A DNA stretch of 64,000 bases, from assembly GCA_045837725.1 (NCBI GenBank), contig JBEWZL010000076.1, forward strand, positions 481,682 through 545,681, given 5' to 3'. Positions 60,726-64,000 of this stretch are shown piece after piece. Under the pieces are notes generated by a model that worked only from the letters and a program-made list of their open reading frames with translations, did no database searches and had not been told where the DNA came from. Origin of the DNA: Vermamoeba vermiformis. Taxonomy: Eukaryota > Tubulinea > Echinamoebida. The stretch's first letter is position 1. Each line of letters begins with the position of its first letter. A program made the translations under genes and the position numbers.

Positions 60726-61280
60726 GGCAAGTTGTTGTCCAACAGGATGCAACCTCATTTTGACAGGAGGTTGTCGTCCAAGAGGATGCGACCTTGTTCG
60801 ACAAGGGAGGTTGTCGTCCAAGAGGATGCAACCTCATTCGACAAGGAAGGTTGTCATCCAGGAGGATGCGACCTCAATGAAAAGGAAGGTTGTCGTCCAG
60901 GAGGATGCGACCTCGTTCGACAAGGGAGGTTGTCGTCCAAGAGGATGTGACCTCATTCGACAAGGAAGGTTGTCGTCCAGGAGGATGCGACCTTGTTCGA
61001 CAAGGGAGGTTGTCGTCCAGGAGGATGCAACCTCATTCGGCAAGGAAGGTTGTCATCCAGGAGGATGCAACCTCATTTGACAAGGGAGGTTGTCATCCAA
61101 GAGGATGCGACCTCGTTCGGCAAGGAAGGTTGTCGTCCAGGAGGATGCGACCTCATTCGACAAGGTAGGTTGTTGTCCAGGAGGATGCGACCTCGTTCAA
61201 CAAGGGAGGTTGTCATCCAAGAGGATGTGAACTCGTTCGGCAAGGAAGGTTGTTGTCCAGGAGGATGCAACCTCAATCAA
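60726..61280. repeat. 40-bp minisatellite, about 14 copies
   Basis: About 14 head-to-tail copies of a 40-base unit; the core words are GAGGTTGTCGTCC, AAGAGGATGC and GACCTC. Copies diverge by about 5-15 percent. AAGGGAGG and AAGGAAGG variants tend to alternate, suggesting an 80-base higher-order unit. Because 40 is not a multiple of 3, all frames on both strands stay open through it. The unit contains an imperfect dyad (AGGTTGTCGTCC against GGATGCGACCT). Confidence 0.95.
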
Positions 61281-61308
61281 AACCTCATCTTAATAAAATA
61301 AACTTTGA

Positions 61309-62554
61309 TTAACTAAATTTATTTATCTTGTATTGTTGTGCCATTTTTTTAAATTTTTTACAAAGTTTTCTCCGAATTGTAACATCGGATTTGACTGACA
61401 AGTTGTCCTCTTCATTCTCACTCTCTGTCTCATCACCATCCAAGTCTTTGATTTGACTTTGCAGTTGCCTGTAAGCCAATTATTAAAAAGCCTAATTCGA
61501 ATTAACATACGTTTTAAGAGTGTAAGTGATGCCAACGTAAACATCATGGAGCTGCAACCCTTGTAAAAACCCGTCATTGATTTTTTCCTCTCGCAGAGCT
61601 GAATTTGACCAATTAGATGGCAAATCTATCAGACTACAAGTAGTGAAGCATCGCAATATACTCGACGGTGTGCGCACTGATAGACAGTGTACTGGTTTGT
61701 TTCCAAAAGCTGTTCGCTTGTATACATGAATATAGCGAGAGGCGTATTGCTGCCATCCAACAAGATAGAATTGAAGGTAGTTGAAGTCCAGACCCACAAA
61801 ATCACCAAGTTGGCGCAAGTACTCCATACAAACATTTATGAGCAGACTTTGGTTTGACTCGGAACTGAGGAAAAGGTAAGCATTCATCCAAGGAGGAACT
61901 CCTGTTGAATAGGTAAGTTTATCGCAAGGCACAAGAGGATTGAATTACCAAAGTATTGTGCCAAGCGCTGAAGAATTTCACTGGCAGTGAGTTCTCCAAA
62001 GCCATTAAAGCCAGGTGAGCAAAGAAGTTCAAACAAACTTAAATGAGAAGACATGTCCATGTTTTTAAGCAATGTAGCCAGTTTGTGCACGAACAAACCA
62101 TGCTCAAGTCGAATATCTGGTCCAAGCCGTTCATTCCATTGTAAGGCAGGCATCACAGTTATGCAAGGCTTATTATAAGACGCCTGGATGCATGTGAGCA
62201 CACACCCAACTCCATCAAAACAAATGATCGTAACACTGGTATTTATTAGGTTATTTAATGAGTGTAGAGGGCAATACGCAAAAACATCGTCGCTAGAGAG
62301 TTGAATGAGTATTACTGAACCATCCTGAAGAATTAGTGCGAGCTGTTCTCCGCGCGAGTAAATCTATCGTGAAGAATTACAATGCAAACGCCATAATTGT
62401 CTACTTACTAATTTAATCTGTAAGTTGAGGTTTTTTCCACTCGACTGGGTTGTTAGCGCACTGATTTGGCCTCGGTAAATTCTCTGAACGCTCAGCCCCA
62501 GTACGCGAGCAGACAACCAGCGATGTAAATACTTGTAATCAATGTATTCTGCCA
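61309..62554 (-). CDS. Unrecognised protein, 5' end unresolved
   Basis: Four exons are readable: 62554-62409, 62363-61949, 61901-61511 and 61468-61309. The acceptor before 62554 implies at least one more 5' exon; the ATG near 62724 does not join in phase, so the start is unresolved. About 370 residues are visible. The first part (ISALTTQSSGKNLNLQIKLI, then GEQLALILQDGSVILIQL) looks like propeller-type beta strands. The middle is helical with many aromatics (WMNAYLFLSSE, FYLVGWQQYASRYIHVYKR). The C-terminus is acidic then basic (DGDETESENEEDN, KKFKKMAQQYK). It may be a subunit of a large complex; no family recognised. Its stop is about 30 bases from the minisatellite. Confidence 0.65.
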
Positions 62555-63410
62555 CTAAATAAATTTAGTTAGTTAATTTGACGTTGAGAGATAAAACAAT
62601 TTATTGCAGAGGTATTTTGGATGCGAGTAATTGTAGCGAAATAATTTAAATAAATTGGGCGATAATTAACGAATATTACAATATTACTATTTACAGCTCA
62701 CTTACACGTAAAAAATACTAGCCATGCAGTGGCGTGTTGTATTCCAGCGAGGAATATTCAACCCGATCACGATCGCCGTGGTCGGAGTAATGCTTGCACC
62801 GTCGAGCGCAAGGTAAATTCGCTTTAACGAAGCGAAATAATACTTACTTCTTTACGGTGGTTCAGCCAATGAATTGTGCTCGTGTTATTACGCAAGGACT
62901 AAAAACGCCAAATTTGGATTTCACAACTTTTAAATTTTATTCTTATTCTTATTTATACATAAGCACCATATATCAGCAATTTGGCATTTACGGAGCTCTG
63001 TAAGTCTAGCGCGGGCTCGATGGTCCGCGTTTCAACTGCGACTTCGTTCGGTCGCATCGAAGCGAGTGGAGTGCGTTAGCTCCATTCCTTCACATAATTT
63101 AATTCGAGGAGTGCGTTAGCTCCATTTTCCCTTGGCTTTTAGGCCATTACTAACTTCTTTTGAAGATCGGCGTATCCGTCTTCAATTTACTTTAGATCCC
63201 TTAATAAATGGTAAAACGTGGTTTACGCCACTATTTATTACTATTTAATTGTTTATATTGCATTAATTATTCATATATGTAAGTGGGCTTGCCCATATAG
63301 GGCTAGCCCTGACACCCCCTCAAAAAAATAAAGAATTTTCTACCCCGATCATTTTTTACTTAAGCAAAATTTTACTTTGGAAAATTATCCACGGGAAAAA
63401 AAGAAGTCTC
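62555..63410. other. Gap with repeated 19-base hairpin word
   Basis: It should hold the missing 5' exon of the minus-strand gene. On the plus strand a short frame starts at about 62724 (MQWRVVFQRGIFNP) but lasts only about 30 codons. The word GGAGTGCGTTAGCTCCATT is repeated exactly at 63068-63086 and 63108-63126, each able to form a small GGAG/CTCC hairpin. A GGGCTTGCCC / GGGCTAGCCC pair sits near 63283-63310. Confidence 0.5.
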
Positions 63411-63429
63411 GCCCCGAATGACATGCTCA

Positions 63430-63880
63430 AAAACACTAAGTCCTGCAGGTCGTCTCCACGTGGAGACGATCTCATAAAAAAACAAAGTCTCGCAGGTCGT
63501 CTCCACGCGGAGACGATCCTAAAAAAACAAAGTCCTACAGGTCGTCTCCACGCGGAGACAATCCTAAAAAAAAACAAAGTCTCGCAGTTCGTCTCCACGC
63601 GGAGACAATCCTAAAAAAAAACAAAGTCTCGCAGGTCGTCTCCACGTGGAGACGATCCTAAAAAAAACAAAGTCTCGCAGGTCGTCTCCGCGTGGAGACG
63701 ATCCTAAAAAAACTACGATGTCCTACAGGTCGTCTCCGCGTGGAGACGATCCTAAAAAAAATAAAGTCTCACAGGTCGTCTCCACGTGGAGACGATCTAC
63801 AAAATAAGAATGTCTCGCTGGTCGTCTCCGCGTACAAACATTTCTCTTGGTCATGTCAGCACGGAGATGCTTAAAACTGA
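63430..63880. repeat. Palindromic satellite: hairpin units with A-rich spacers
   Basis: About eight clear copies, plus two decayed ones, of a 45-48-base unit. Each has a 20-base palindrome of the form TCGTCTCCACGTGGAGACGA, whose centre varies among CACGTG, CACGCG and CGCGTG, followed by ATCCT, a run of 6-9 A, CAAAGT and CTCGCAGG or CCTACAGG. Some centre changes keep the stem paired. The array runs toward the right edge and decays after 63830. Confidence 0.95.
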
Positions 63881-64000
63881 AATCGTTGAGGTCCACTCCG
63901 CGCGCGAAGACGAATCCGTTAACTAAATAAAAAAAGGTAAAAATAACAAGACTGCCAATACAAACTGGAGGGTCTCACTATTATACATAAAAATATAGCC

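Noticed and set aside
60555-61301. Overlapping open frames on both strands (Arg/Gly/Ser-rich proteins)
   Set aside because: They are produced by the 40-bp minisatellite, whose unit keeps every frame free of stops. There is no conserved sequence outside the repeat.
62724-62815. Possible tRNA or short plus-strand gene near the right end
   Set aside because: No A-box/B-box pair or cloverleaf found; the frame is only about 30 codons and overlaps the presumed 5' region of the minus-strand gene.
63430-63880. CRISPR-like array of regularly spaced palindromes
   Set aside because: The host is eukaryotic, the spacers are near-identical A-rich sequence rather than unique, and no cas genes are present. 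It is a tandem satellite.

Overview
The window is nuclear DNA from a gene-dense, intron-rich unicellular eukaryote. It holds about 27 protein genes on both strands. Most are split by GT-AG introns of about 40-70 bases, the standard code is used (TAA, TAG and TGA all end genes), and intergenic gaps are mostly 100-400 bases. The gene set (class I PI3-kinase, POT transporter, RPAP3, C11orf54, GSTCD and C7orf50 homologues, a Crinkler-like NTPase and a Cys-less pentameric ligand-gated channel) suggests a free-living, perhaps amoeboid, protist that is neither a plant nor a typical fungus. I cannot fix the phylum from the sequence. Exon joins were checked by reading phase by hand and nearly all close in frame; single boundaries may be off by a base or two.

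Left part (1-25 kb), housekeeping genes with GC-ending codons and many CACGTG words: the 3' end of NOG2, CMC4, a C11orf54-like metallo-hydrolase, a coiled-coil protein (-), a GSTCD-like methyltransferase (-), a tyrosine phosphatase (-), ribosomal protein L5 (-), MMAA, a PP2C-like phosphatase (-), a rhomboid protease (-), ACADSB, an RmlC-like epimerase (-), an RCC1-repeat protein (-), a C2/papain-like protein (-) and a CPBP (CAAX-type) protease. MMAA and ACADSB lie 4 kb apart and both serve branched-chain acyl-CoA and propionate breakdown in mitochondria.

Middle (25-48 kb): an AT-richer Crinkler/RHS-like P-loop NTPase with a C-terminal helix-hairpin-helix, a POT peptide transporter (-), a 16-exon class I PI3K (-), a C7orf50/WKF-domain protein (-), RPAP3, a 1150-residue nuclear-type protein with a possible OB-fold and zinc knuckle (-), a CDK12/13-type PITAIRE kinase that ends in Pol II CTD-like heptads, and a secreted class 3 lipase (-).

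Right part (48-59.3 kb): a Cys-less pentameric ligand-gated ion channel (-), a MORN-repeat protein with about 21 repeats, a possible 55-residue small ORF, an EF-hand protein and an RA-CH domain scaffold. From 59.3 kb the DNA turns repetitive: a degenerate repeat, a possible relic of a 2OG-Fe(II)-oxygenase-like gene, a 40-bp minisatellite, one unrecognised gene (-) and a palindromic satellite at the right edge.

The most striking features outside the genes are a perfect 12-bp palindrome, TGACACGTGTCA, seen nine times and mostly inside introns close to the 3' splice site; near-matching words inside one coding exon; and the tandem hairpin array at 63.4-63.9 kb. No virus-like element, CRISPR array, tRNA or rRNA gene was recognised.
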